From assembly GCA_000310025.1 (NCBI GenBank), contig FN649745.1, positions 1,551,099-1,615,098 of the forward strand: a stretch of DNA of 64,000 nucleotides, written 5' to 3'. The position numbers and the translations under genes were made by a program. The notes beneath the pieces were generated by a model. It was not told where the DNA came from, made no database searches, and saw only the letters and a program-made list of their open reading frames with translations. How positions within the stretch are numbered: position 1 is the first letter of the stretch; every line of letters begins with the position of its first letter. Shown piece by piece: positions 23,217 through 34,689 of the stretch. Source of the DNA: Ectocarpus siliculosus. Its lineage: Eukaryota; Sar; Phaeophyceae; Ectocarpales; Ectocarpaceae.

Positions 23217-23551
23217 GTTAAGGAGGACCCGATTCGCAGGGTATCCGTCGATTGACTTTTACCAGAATCGGTACACCGTCGCACATGGCGTCAGCAGGAT
23301 ACTGGTTCGAATCTCCTTGGGTGCACATTTTTTCTCCTGACTTGGACATTTCCCATGGACACAATGTGTGTCAGTCCTGAGAACACCTCTTGGAATCGAT
23401 CCTATAAAGAACCTTGTGACACTTCCATCGAATTACCCGTCCTGGCCACAAGAGGTTCCCAGTTGAGGGTAAATTCTGTGGGTGGAGAGTGTTAAGGAGG
23501 ACCCGATTCGCAGGGTATCCGTCGATTGACTTTTACCAGAATCGGTACACC
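23217..23551. repeat. 61-base direct repeat, two copies
   Basis: 23217-23277 and 23491-23551 are identical (GTTAAGGAGGACCCGATTCG to GGTACACC). The shorter core AAGGAGGACC recurs at 38790 and 39207, so this belongs to a dispersed family. Confidence 0.75.
23275..23345 (+). repeat. tRNA-like B box, possible SINE relic
   Basis: TGGCGTCAGCAGG (A-box-like) and GGTTCGAATCTCC (B-box-like) are followed by ATTTTTTCTCCTGAC. The boxes are too close for an intact tRNA. The same trailing T-rich word follows the candidates at 11613 and 14200. Confidence 0.3.
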
Positions 23552-23610
23552 TTCGCATTTAGACTACGCTGCTACGCTTTCATTACTTTGTAGAGATAAG
23601 GAAAATTTGC

Positions 23611-24030
23611 TCAGGCTGAGGGCACGCCGCAGGCCTCCGTTCGGCGCCCGAGAGCGAAGCGGCGGGATTGCGCCTACTCTCAAGTCGACACGATAGCGTC
23701 GAAAAATTAGCTCAGGCTGAGGGCGAGCGGCAGGCGTCCGTTCGGCGCCCGAGAGCGAAGCGGCGGGATTGCGCCCACTCTCAAGTCGACACGATAGGGT
23801 CGAGTGTTGGCGCGCGACGCGGGGGCCGCCGCTCGCCCTCCCCCTCCGCGGCGCCCGCCGGGAGCCCCCTCTCAGCGAGACGCCGCCGCTCGGGGCTCCG
23901 GGCGTCCAGCGACGGGCGAGCTGCACGCCCCGGCGGGACGGCTCAAAACCACGTCGTCGCACTTTCTCTCTCCACCTCGGACCCCTCCGCTCGGGACTGT
24001 CGCTTCAATCTAAGAATCAGCGATCCGATT
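23611..24030. repeat. 101-base tandem duplication and GC-rich block
   Basis: 23611-23711 and 23712-23812 are close copies (TCAGGCTGAGGGC to the CGACACGATAG-GTCG end). The following 200 bases are strongly CpG-rich (GGGGGCCGCCGCTCGCC and similar), unlike the surroundings. No open frame here looks like a known protein. Confidence 0.65.
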
Positions 24031-25035
24031 GGTGGCTAACACCTTTCCGTGTTTTTGAGAACTTGAAGTGACGTGTGTGCTGTGTTGTTGCTGTTGTTGT
24101 GCATTGTGCATTGTGCACTGCAACACACATTTGTGCATTGTATGCAATGTATGTGGCAATTTGTTGTTGTGTGACCGCTTTATTTAGGCATGGCGCGTTG
24201 AGAGATGCAACTTTGCTGTGAGTGGTGCTGCAGTCATTTTTTTCTGCAGCTGATCGGTGCTGCTGGGATTGCGCGTGCGGCAAGCTGTTGACCTCAAATA
24301 ATACCTGTCAGACAGACGTGTGTTCTTTCATTCTTTACCATGCTGTCGGTGTTTTTTGCTAACTTCAACCTATCTCAGAACGTGAATTTTGGAGAAGAAA
24401 TGACAACCGCGTGTACGTGAAGCACGCTACTGCATGCATGTACCGCGGATCGTGCATGTATATCTATAGCAGGTAACACACACATACATACATGCAGTAC
24501 ATCCCCATGTTCGTTCATGTACCTTTCGTGCACTTACTTTAGCGATGGTGCATGAGGAGTGTGTTTGGTGGACTGTTTACTGCTTTTACCACGGGGTGGG
24601 TGGTTGTAACGCTGAATTAAATGCCTCTCGGTATCGTTCGGTTTCCCTCTTAGCTTTGCGTTCTACCACCTATCTTCTACACGAACGATTATCCGCGACT
24701 TGACATGTAATAAGTAGTCACGTAAATACATCACATTCAGAGTACCTTAGACTATGTTGCCACGTATCGCAATTAGACAACAACAAGCGGCTTAGACATG
24801 TACGTGTAGATGCCCAAGTACATTTAGAGTGCCGGCTACCACTTTCAAGATGAGTGTGTGTGTATGTGTTGGCTACATTTTGAGTGGACGCTCACGATTG
24901 GTTCCCAAGGGACCCGTTTGCCGTTCCCGATTGCGTCTGAACAATGCTGTTGCTCTACATTGTAAGTTGTACATTTTCAACTTTGCATGAATACATAGCG
25001 CCGAAGAATAGTTCCGGCCTAGATGACGCCTTAGT
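24031..25035. other. Nothing recognised
   Basis: TG-rich simple sequence near 24080-24170 and unassigned DNA. No exon chain. Confidence 0.35.
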
Positions 25036-25355
25036 TTAGAGTATCACATTAGACTTCAAGAGTATCACATTCGAGTTGGGACTGTGTCGTTTCCTTCTTA
25101 CCATGTAAAAGCCGTCTTCTGAGCTCTACTTCACGGTCGCAATGGTTTGAACACCGAACGCCGAGTAATGCGTCCGGTGTACATTGCAAGTCCGACCGCA
25201 GTCTAGAATATCACATTGATTGGAGTACATACTAGAGTATCACAGAGTTGCGACTGTGTCGTTTCCTATGCAACATGTAAGAGCCACCTTCTAAGCTATA
25301 CTTTACGGCAATGGTTTCACACGGTACGCCGCGTAATGCTTCCAGTTTATGTTTC
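25036..25355. repeat. Diverged tandem duplication of about 150 bases
   Basis: 25036-25180 and 25228-25355 share GAGTATCACA, GACTGTGTCGTTTCCT, ACATGTAA-AGCC and GCAATGGTTT in the same order with many substitutions. Confidence 0.55.
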
Positions 25356-25821
25356 GGAATCTGCCATTTTCACAAGACATCATAGAAGAATTCTGAATTT
25401 TTTCGCCGGCCTGGCAAGTCGTTGTCTGCTCGATCTGGCGCCAATGTAAAATACTCCTACGTGCGCGATGTTTTGGAAGTATAACGACCGTTATAAAACT
25501 GCCCACCGGGCGAGGCTCATGTGGCCTTGCGTCTCCCGCGGAAGGTTGAATAAACATGGCCCGAAAGGAGACCTTGTATGGTGTATCAGTTTGCCGAATG
25601 AATACTTTTGTAGGTTGCATGCAATATTCGGCGACAGTCTTCAGAGACTACCGTACATCATCAGTGCGAATATTGTTGTCATACGCGAGAGATGCATCGG
25701 CTATCTGCATAGAATGAACGAAGATCGGCGCGACAGAATGTAAACTATGCGGGTAGCAGTGGGCGGGCATCATGTCTATTTCTCCACGATTGTGCACGTG
25801 GCCGGCGATGTAACATTCTAT

Positions 25822-25930
25822 ATGAAACGAGTGAAATGAGTAGAATGGGTGGAAATAATGCAATGAGTGAACTGAGTGAATGAAGTGAAACGAGTGAATG
25901 CAGTGGAATGATTGAACTGAGTAGTGAATA
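25822..25930. repeat. GAATGAGT-type minisatellite
   Basis: Irregular units built from GAGTGAA, GAATGAG and GAACTGAGT fill this stretch. Confidence 0.65.
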
Positions 25931-26552
25931 TTGTTACTACAGCATTCGAAGAACGGACACACTTCATTTCTCCTGCTACATACAATCGTAGTTGTTTTCG
26001 GGAGCTGGCACGCGTATGTCCTATTGTGTATGTCGTGCACAGCGTCTAGCTGTCGCGCACGTTCCGAACTCGACCCTCACGCGTATCTGGGCCTCTGGAA
26101 GGTGCTACGAATGAACTGACATATATGCCATAAGACCACCCACCACATCTTCGTCGGGGCCGACGTAAATACGAACCACCGCCTGGCTAACAACACAAGT
26201 ATTTCTCTTTGGTTGCCACATACGTACCTCAAACAAATCCCGTTGTATCCCACTGCAACAACCACCGACACGCGCATTCGTTTTTCTCGTCCAGACTGTG
26301 CGCCACGCCCGGGCCCATGCAGCCTACAATTAATTGTGGTCTACGCAGTGGAATTTTCTCATCCATCCACTATCGTCTGCATATCGGACGCGATTCACTC
26401 CTTGATTGAGAGACGGGCTCAACGTCACGTCAACCCTTAAATTTTTTTGACGCCGAAAGCCCGCCATGATGCTGTCCGCCATTCATCCGCCATCCACCAC
26501 TAGAGTCTTGCCAGGGGAGTCTGGCCACCCGCCCCATTGGGGGACGGGGGGC

Positions 26553-26753
26553 GACACAAGATAACACACCCCCTGGACCGATTTTCAAAGCTCGATTACT
26601 CCACGACGAAGAGGATGCATAAATGAAACAATACGTTTTCGAACAGCTCTCGACGAGACGGTTCCAACGCCGCCGTTTTCGGCGCTGTGACTCTTCCTGC
26701 TGTTGAGAAATCGAGCTTTGAAAATCGGCCAAGGGGGTGTGTTATCTTGTGTC
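26553..26753. mobile_element. 201-base MITE with 45-base inverted ends
   Basis: GACACAAGATAACACACCCC to AAGCTCGATT (26553-26597) is mirrored at 26709-26753 with few mismatches. The right flank continues ATATACGGTA, exactly like the right end of the element at 56210-57056, so both belong to one family. The left terminal 10 bases of the family are missing or changed here. Confidence 0.75.
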
Positions 26754-27084
26754 ATATACGGTATGATTGCATCTCGCCGACCCGTGTGCTTCATCCCTCC
26801 GCCGGTGTCGGTACTGTAGTTTCCATGAAAGTGGAGCCGGCTGCACTGCGTAAGTGATACCCAAGATGGAAGCAACGAAGGCTCCACCTTAGTTTCAAGG
26901 CGCTGTTGCAGTTCGTATGCATAGTGTGTGGGGCGTGCGTCTTTCGTTGATTGGATGCGTCGGTCCGCCACTCACTGCGAAAAAATCGGTTGCCTATTTT
27001 TCAAATATATGTGTCTTTCGAAAATTCAAAGAGGCACGCATTGGGGACGAAGGTGAAATCGCCCCCCTCCTCCGCAACGGCAGG

Positions 27085-27500
27085 TGCGTCTTGCTTGTAA
27101 GTTGTGTACATGGAACTTGATGGAGGACACAGAGTACAAATTGCACGTGTCCAGAGTCAGGCTGGCAGCAAACGGTACTGTATAGGTGTACTGCTGTACA
27201 TGTCCGCACAGCTGGCCGAACACCCACAAACAAGAAACCCAGACATTCATATACCCTTTCGCTGTGTCTTCGTACATACCTTGGTTTGGATGCTTCAGCT
27301 CGATCTTCTCTCTCCCTGACGTCTCTTCGATTTAGCGTCCTGAAGACTATGGAAGACGCAGCGTGCGTGGGTAGTGTGTGGGGATGTATCGTGGAAGAGC
27401 GCGCGAGAGAGAGAGAGAGAGAGACGAGCAATAGGCCGAAAGAGAGAAATTTTGAAAAGTCTCTCCGGTGTTTGAGCAGGAATTTTCTCTACGGTGCGTA
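27085..27500. repeat. Dispersed repeat family, copy 2
   Basis: Counterpart of 15345-15745, with the shared GGAAGACGCAGCGTGCGTGG core and a GA microsatellite (27408-27424). Confidence 0.6.
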
Positions 27501-28755
27501 CAGCATACAATAGGCTCTCACACGTTGCCATCTCCGACCCCGTTGTGGACATGCAATTATTGGTACACACTAATCGCTTAGGGTTATTGTTAACGCAACG
27601 TCGAAATCGTTCTTTTTTAAACGGAACGGCTGAAAGAAAACCCGACTTTTTTTTGCTTGTTCTTTTCGTGATGTCATCAAAAAAAGCACGTTTCCTTCCC
27701 TGAATACACGCTTTGCTCGGCACACAACAGGTTGACATGGTATTGCTCACCATAGAGCAGCGATAAAAGCGCAATACGCAGCACCCGGCACAGAGGACAA
27801 CACACTTAGAAAGATCCCGTCCACCCGGCCTGCTGTTTTCAGTTTTTAGCAACAACAGGCGCACGGCAGAGTGTCGCAACCTGGGTGTTGCTTGCGATTT
27901 CTTCAGTTTGCCCAAAGCTCATTTTTCACGGTTGCGACTCCCATCTTTGACCACCACCTACCCAAAGGTAGACGAGCTCAACAATCATAGGGTGGCAGCC
28001 GCGCTGACGGCCAGCATCATATGATGGCCAATCCGAAAGAATTAGCGTGTTGGAGGCCCTGTTGCTCTACTGCTGCGTGACGCCGTGGATTGATGTTGAT
28101 GTGTCCGACCAAAAACAGATCATCTCGCCGCAATTTTTCCAACGGCATTTTGGTGAGGTGGCACACGTCTCTCACACACCTTATTGAGCAGCACCCAAAC
28201 ACCCAATACCCACGAAGCAGCACGGCGCCGGGAGATGGTATCATATAGACAGCCGAACCGAAGGAATCAGCGCTTTGGAGGTCTTGGTGGTGCTGCTGTA
28301 CTCGTTCTACTGTTTCCGTGTTTGCTATGTGTGACAAGTGTGTGATCGAAAAAAATTCCCCAGCACCAACAGCAGCAGCAGTTGAAGACGAGAGCACCAC
28401 GCAATGTCTAGTTTTGGACCAAGAACGGACTGAACGCCGCTTCTGCCGCTTGTCCATCTCCACAACAGACCTGGACGTGAGTCTGGCAGGTCTTTCTAGC
28501 GTTCTCAGTGATGTTACAGCGCCTGCGGTGCGCTTGTCCGATGCTTCTGTCAAAAACACGAATTCGTAGCAAGCCCCAAAAAAAACGGGCTCCTTCTTTT
28601 CACGCTTTCGTTCAAAAACGCCTCCATATGTGTTCAAGAAAAAACGGTTTCGTTTTTTTTTTCGTGTTTTATTGGTCGATAAGAAGCACCCTTAGCTTTT
28701 TCAGGGCATTCCGGTGCGATCTCTCCGACCGGTGCGATGCCCAATGAAATGAATG
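27501..28755. other. Unassigned, with a weak internal duplication
   Basis: A 206-codon minus-strand frame (28637-28017) contains two diverged copies of a Gln/His-rich segment ending in an ANSFG/ADSFG-type word (near 28020-28085 and 28245-28310). No domain is recognisable, so I do not call it a gene. Confidence 0.3.
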
Positions 28756-28760
28756 CAGGG
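28756..28760. repeat. Target-site duplication CAGGG, left
   Basis: CAGGG directly precedes the left LTR; the same five bases follow the right LTR at 34015-34019. Confidence 0.85.
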
Positions 28761-29027
28761 TGTTAGTACACTGCCGCCCTCAGCGGTCTGTGGTGTTGAG
28801 ACTGGGGACTATGTTATCCCAGGGAACAGCTGATAAAAAAGGACCATGTATTGTATATATTCGACACGCAAGCCCCTCAGGCAAGTGCCGGGAGCACACC
28901 GCTGTGTGCTCCCGGGGGCCCCGCACTTGGACCACAACCGCATACATACCCTCACACCCATACTTCCCATACGCGTATCCCCCACAGAGGATGCACAGAT
29001 CGGACTCATATCCAAGTACCACAAACA
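28761..29027 (-). repeat. 3' LTR of the gag-only element
   Basis: 267 bases. It contains a strong hairpin (28888-28915) with stem CCGGGAGCACAC and loop CGCT. The polypurine tract lies next to it at 29028. Confidence 0.9.
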
Positions 29028-30563
29028 GCCCCCCTACTTGATACGATGTACGATCTTGCAACCAATGCAAAAACGCAATCAGCAAACATAGAAAAACACC
29101 CCTTGAGAAAAGTTATTCAACAAAACTGGCTACGCATCCAACACAAAGCGTCTCCATCAGTTTATTCACGAATCCAAAGCGTTCGTCTCTGGAAATAATC
29201 TCAAACCGTTGACACAAAAGAATCATCCTCAGAAAAGTATCCAACAATTATTTGTGCTACATCAGAAAGGCGTCGGAACGAAAACGGATATTTCTGGAAA
29301 AAACAACTTCCAAAAGAGTTGGCACCAAATCCTCAAACAAAACAAAAAAAACTCAACTTCTTGACCAATCAAAACGAGAATTCGGAAAGCACAATGGCCC
29401 CAACCATTAATCGTCAAAACATGTCAAACCCATTCCTCCAATACCAAATCCTAAACAGCGCGCACCCGCTAATCGGTACCGTCGCTGTTGTCCAAGAAAC
29501 GATAGAAAATATAAGCAAGCATCCACGCAAACAGCCCCCCTGCTGTCAGCTCCCAAAATTCACCCCGAGCTAATATCTCAATGTCAACAGTCCCCCCTGC
29601 TTTGCCGTTCACCTAAAACACAAATAGACAAGGCCAGAAAACGAACCAATTCGATTGCTGCTCACGCCCTCTAGAATCATGGTCATACATGACATCCCCC
29701 CCCATGATTTTCGATGCAAGAGCAGCAAAACATGCGATACAAACCAAAAACTAAAACATGAAAACACGTTACACTCATGGCATCAAACTCCGGAAAAAAT
29801 CGTACCGTATGAAAACTGTATTTGCAACTGGAACTCCAAAAGCTACCCTGCTCCCTGAGCCACATGCCTTCACGCACGTCAAGCAACGCACTATCATCCC
29901 ATTTCTTGCGCGCGGCCAAAAACACACCGCAGAGAGCGACCGCTTAACTCAGGACCTAACAAAAAAAAAAAAAAAGTATCGAAACACCCTAACTAAGCGC
30001 AAAACGCGACTGAACGTACTCCCGCCAAAGAATAGGGAAATAATATGAAGCATTCAGCTGCAAGGTAAAACGCGACTGAAAACATACGAAGAAGCAAGGA
30101 ACAAAATAAATAAAAACCCACCTGCTGCTTCCTATTCCACAGGTTGTGGCAATGCTTATCTTGTCGCAGCGAACATTTATTATCATGAAACCAAGTACAG
30201 AAAAAAAAATTATTACGCACACACCGTGGCACACGTGTTTTCTGCATCAAAGTGAACGGTGCGCTTGCAAGGGAAAAACAGAAAAAAATAAAATAATAAT
30301 AATACGAAGCCAAATGGCGAAGCTAAAACGTCCATGGCTGCTCGCAAAACCGAACAAAGTCGTAAACGTTTCACATGATTTCCCACTTGGCTGTAGCAAG
30401 GTGAGGTCGTCGCTGTCACCGTGTCCTCCCCGTTCCCGGTCGACTCGAGGGCGCCACCGCTGCTGCCGCCGCTGCCATCGCCGCCGTTGCCGTTCCCCCG
30501 CCGCCACGACCGCCATGAGTTCCAGCGCCAACACGGCTGCCGGTAACGTCGCTGCTGCCGCCT
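29028..30563. other. 3' non-coding region of the gag-only element
   Basis: Begins with GCCCCCCTAC, the polypurine tract in reverse. ACAGCCCCCCTGCTG recurs near 29531 and, with one extra T, near 29587. Blocks such as ATGTCAAACCCATTCCTCCA and CCCCCCCCATGATTTTCGA match the 3' region of the RT-only element in the same order. Plus-strand open frames here are short and interrupted. Confidence 0.6.
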
Positions 30564-32720
30564 CTACCACCGCCGCCGTTGTCGCCGCTGCCGCCGACGG
30601 GGCTCTGGCCAAAACCGCCGCTGCCGTCTTCTGCTGCCGTCGGAGCTCTGGCCGAAGCCACCACTCTCGTCGCTGCTCCTGCTGCCGCCGGTGTCGCCGC
30701 CGGAGCTCTGGCCGAAGCCACCACTCCCGTCGGGGCGGCCGCCGTTGCCGCCGTTGGAGCTGCCACTCCCGTTCCTGCCCCTATCGAAGGGGTACGCCAC
30801 CCCTGGTACCGCCCCCCGTCTCCTCGCGCCACGCGAAGATGTCTTACCGGGGTCGAAGGGGTGCGTCGGGGCTCCACTCCAGGTTTCATCTAACCCCTCA
30901 CCCCCGTTCCCATCACCGCCGCTTTCCTCGCTGCTGCTGCTGCTGCTCACTTCCTCCTCAGTCTTCCCGGGATCAAAAGGGTGCGTCGGGGCTCCACTCC
31001 AGGTTTCATGCAACCCCTCGTCGCCGCCCCTGCGGCCGTCTGGACACCCGACGCCAACGCGGCGACCGGGGACGCCGCTGCTGCTGTCGCCGCTGCCGTT
31101 ACCCCCGTCACCGATGTCGACGCCGTCGCCGCTGCGGCCGTCTGGACACCCAACGCCAACGCGGCGACCGGGGACGCCGCTGCTGCTGTCGCCGCCGCCG
31201 CTCCCCCCGTCACCGATGTCGCTACCGCCGCCGCTGCGGCCGCTGCTGCTGCTGCTGCAGCTGCTGCTGCCGCCGCCGCTGCTCCGGTCATCCGTCTCTC
31301 CACCATACTTCTCCTCTCCATCCACACGCACCTCCAGCGTATTATATCCTCCAGGGTCAAACGAGTACGACGCGCCCCTCTCGAAACCGCAGATGCCGTC
31401 GTCTCCGCCACTGCTGCAGGTCAGGGTGCCCGGGGCCATCGCGGCGACCGGGGACGACGCTGCTGCTGCCGCTGCTGCGTCCGTCGAGGTGCCCGGGGCC
31501 ATCGCGGCGACCGGGGACGACACGAAGTTGGTGCTGCTAGTGCTGTGGGTAGACGCGACACTATCACCAACCCACCAGTCGGTACGCCCAGACGCCGACA
31601 GCAAAGTGGGGACAGGGGCCGGCGGATACGCTACAGGGTGACGGTGTTGGTGAAGAGCATTGCGATCGGGGGGGGGACCTACCGGCTCTACGGTGCCGTA
31701 CGAACCGGCATGACCATCCCCCCCTACCCCATCAACGAATTCACCCTCATCGCCACTGACCTGTGTATCCACGCCGGAAGCATCCCCCCACGCGCGGCCC
31801 TCCTGCTGTTGCAGCTGCTGCTGCGGCTCCTGCTGCCCATCACCCACAGAAAACTGGACCTCACTACCGGCTCCACCCACCGAGCCAAGCTGCTTTTCTG
31901 GCTGCTGCTGCTGGGGCACACCACCATAGCCGCTGCCGCCGGGACCCTGCCATGGGTGCACACCTCCGCTGGAACCATCCTGATGTACCACGGCAAGGTG
32001 CTGCTGCGGAAGAGGCGCCGACACGGGCCAATGGTGCGCTATCGACCCGTCTACACAACTTGCCGAATACCCCGGCTCCGCGCTGTTGAGATGGGAGTGC
32101 TGGGGGAAGGGATGCTGCGAGAAAGGCTGGTAAGGTGGAGGCATTACGGCGTTGAGGTGGGGTGCCTGAGACGTGTTGGCCGCCGCGTGTTGGCGCGGCG
32201 GCTGCTGCAGATTGTTGGATGTGTTAAATTTGCAGTTGCGCGCCGTGTGGCCGGGTTCACCGCAAATAGAACACCTACCGTAAAATCGCGGAGGAGCCTG
32301 GCAGATGATGGCCGTCTGCCCGACATGACCGCAGCGACCACACATGGGCACGGCGCACATCGGTGATCCCGGGGGAATGGGGGACGCCTCCTGCGGCCAC
32401 GCTGCGTTCCGCCCGGGGTCCCTGGGACCACCCGGAACGAATCCCATCGCCATTGCGGGAGTGAACTCCTGGGGCTTCTGCTGCTGCTGGGGCTGCTGCT
32501 GCTGAAACGACTGCTGCGGAAAATGCTGAGGGAATCTCCGTTGATACTGCTGCTGCGGCGCCTGCTGATGAAACGACTGTTGCGGCTGCTGCAGCTGCGG
32601 GCGATATCCCCCGTTGTACTCTCCCTGAGTTCCCCCTCCCCACCCCGGCTGCTGTTGTCCATCTCTACCCTGTTGTCTGCCTTGGGAAAACCCACCGGTC
32701 CTCCGCTGCGGACCACCACC

Positions 32721-32754
<34 letters not shown>

Positions 32755-33674
32755 CCGTTGGGCCGTGAATTTCCGCCGAAACGGAGAGCGTGCGGATCGC
32801 TAGCCGGCGCGGCCGTCCGCTGCGCACGATCACCGAGATTTTTTTCAACGTGGTGGCAACGCACAAGAATCTCTAAGCTTCTGCGTGTGAGCGTGTGATC
32901 ATGCATGAGCACGATCTTGACCTGTTCGTAGTCTGCCGAGAGGCTTCTACGTAAAGTCGCAAGGACCTCACTTTCCGGGATTTCATAGCCGTTGACAGCG
33001 CGAAGCGTATTCAGCACTTTGTTAAACCTCAGAAAGTAGTCTTGCGGGTCCTCTCCGAGCTGCATCTTCATGTTAGCGAGAGACAACTTCAGGGCCTCCT
33101 TCTCAGAGCTACTCATCGGAAGACAAAACTCCTGGGCAGCCTCCCATGCCCCCGACACATTCCCTACAGCAAGAATCGTCGATTGGAATTTTGCCCCCTT
33201 CGTGGCTCGCGTCAAGTAATCGAAAGCACGCTCGTGATCACGCACACGCTTCTCACTGTGGAATCTTATGTTCTCGCTCCTGGAGGTGTGGATGAGCCAG
33301 ATGCGTTGATCAGGACTCGCCGGCGGAGTGAGTGTGTGCCCAAGATCTTCGCCGGCGAGGAAGACCTCGAATATCGTTTTGAAGAGCGGGAAATTGCCGT
33401 CGTACACTGGTGGCTTGCGGTCCCTGTACTGCTGTTGCACTGGACCATCTCGAAAAGAAGTAGCCGCTCCCCCGGCTCCAAAAGTGTCCGCCACCCCGGC
33501 TGCTCCACCCCTATAATACCCCGACGCGTACCCAGCGCCATCCACCCTATCTCTAGCAGCGTCCACCGCTGAACTGCGCTCCCTTTCCTCCTCAAGTTTC
33601 CTCCGTAACTCCGCACTCTCGGCTTCCGCTTTCTTCGTTCTTTCTTCCAACAACTCTCTCTCTCTTTCCGTCAT
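30564..33674 (-). CDS. gag: Retrotransposon Gag with zinc knuckle and relic protease motif
   Basis: An intact 1036-residue frame starting 43 bases inside the 5' LTR. Residues 1-40 are a charged coiled coil. Residues 90-280 form the copia-type Gag capsid fold, with FLRFNKVLNTL and LRRSLSADYE. Residues 300-400 are Gly- and Gln-rich. A degenerate zinc knuckle (C446, C449, Q454 in place of His, C459) precedes a standard CX2CX4HX4C knuckle (C469, C472, H477, C482). At 701-706 the words WWVGDS and VASTHST resemble the copia protease start WxxDSGAS-H, with Gly replaced by Val, so the protease is probably dead or never folded. The C-terminal 300 residues are Gly/Ser/Asp-rich repeats: GCPDGR blocks and four PFDPGK-like words. 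The product would package RNA into virus-like particles. The long open frame despite lost pol suggests selection or very recent origin. Confidence 0.88.
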
Positions 33675-33717
33675 CGCTGTACCAACACCTGGCCTAGCTA
33701 GGCTCCACTCGATATCG

Positions 33718-34014
33718 TGTTAGTGCACTGCCGCCCTCAGCGGTCTGTGGTGTCGAGACTGGGGACTATGTTATCCCAGGAACAGCTGATAAAAAGGACC
33801 ATGTATTGTATATATTCGACACGCAAGCCCCTCAGGCAAGCTGGTATTCGACACGCAAGCCCCTCAGGCAAGTGCCGGGAGCACACCGCTGTGTGCTCCC
33901 GGGGGCCCCGCACTTGGAAAACAACCGCATACATACCCTCACACCCATACTTCCCATACGCGTATCCCCCACAGAGGATGCACAGATCGGACTCATATCC
34001 AAGTACCACAAACA
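33718..34014 (-). repeat. 5' LTR of the gag-only element, with 32-base duplication
   Basis: 297 bases. Compared with the other LTR it has an extra tandem copy of the segment around TTCGACACGCAAGCCCCTCA (about 33815-33873). The same hairpin is present. Confidence 0.9.
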
Positions 34015-34019
34015 CAGGG
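34015..34019. repeat. Target-site duplication CAGGG, right
   Basis: Matches 28756-28760. Confidence 0.85.
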
Positions 34020-34689
34020 GCCTATTGCTCGGCGGTGTTTATGCACGCACCCTGGTGCCCCGGTGCCATCTCCCCGCCTTTTGTGCCAGGGAGGCGCTAG
34101 GCATATATATGGTCAGTGTATGTATCATGTTATATATACAAGGGCTCCGGACTTCGGGCGCAGAGGCGCCCTCGTCCTCAGTAGTAGGCTTAAAGGGAAG
34201 GTGTGAAGGCTGTGCACAGCATACCAAGGGCATGAAGCCGCAGGGTAACCGAATGAAAGGTGTGAAGATGTTCGCGTTGTATTCGAGAAATGTGTCGTTC
34301 CCGGTGTACTGTAACATGAAGCCAAAAAAGTCGCGTGTACGTGAATTTTTGTCTAGCTTCGCCCGGTGCGGACGAAAAGGAGATGTAAGCGACGGTCGCC
34401 TCCCTATTCTTGCGCTGGTAAGAAAGTAGTCGCACTCTCAGGCAACGTTTTCTGGTGGCTTTGCGGTGGCCAATACCCTCCCCAAAGGGGCCAAAGAAAG
34501 AACGAACACTGCAATTGTCGACGGTATTGCCGGTATGTTGCCGCCTAGCTCTCATATTCTAACTTCTTCAGTGTCGATCCGCTCTAATGTCGCGCCCTTC
34601 TCTAATGGCCCCCTCTAATGACGCCGATATGCGGTATCCCTCACATTGTGAAAGGAGTCGAACACCTACAACATTCAGACAAAGTGGAC
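34020..34689. other. Nothing recognised
   Basis: Flanking DNA of the insertion; overlapping open frames on both strands but no domain. Confidence 0.35.

Larger units (their letters stand above)
28761..34014 (-). mobile_element. Gag-only LTR retrotransposon (TR-GAG type)
   Basis: LTRs at 28761-29027 and 33718-34014, with TGTTAG...CAAACA ends and CAGGG on both outer sides, define a complete 5254-base insertion on the minus strand. Inside are one 1036-codon gag frame and a 1.5-kb 3' region; reverse transcriptase, RNase H and integrase are absent. The LTRs differ by about four substitutions, two single-base indels and one 32-base tandem duplication, so the insertion is young. Terminal-repeat elements that keep only gag have been described in plants as TR-GAGs; they must borrow a polymerase. 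The 3' region and the bases next to the 5' LTR resemble the RT-only element at 19116-22637, which is a plausible relative of the partner. Confidence 0.9.

Noticed and set aside
30146..31540. 464-codon plus-strand open frame, rich in Arg and Cys
   Set aside because: It is the antisense of the Gly/Ser/Asp repeats of gag; the composition follows from the repeat codons and no domain is present.
30981..32366. 461-codon plus-strand frame, Ala-rich
   Set aside because: Another antisense shadow of the gag C-terminal region.
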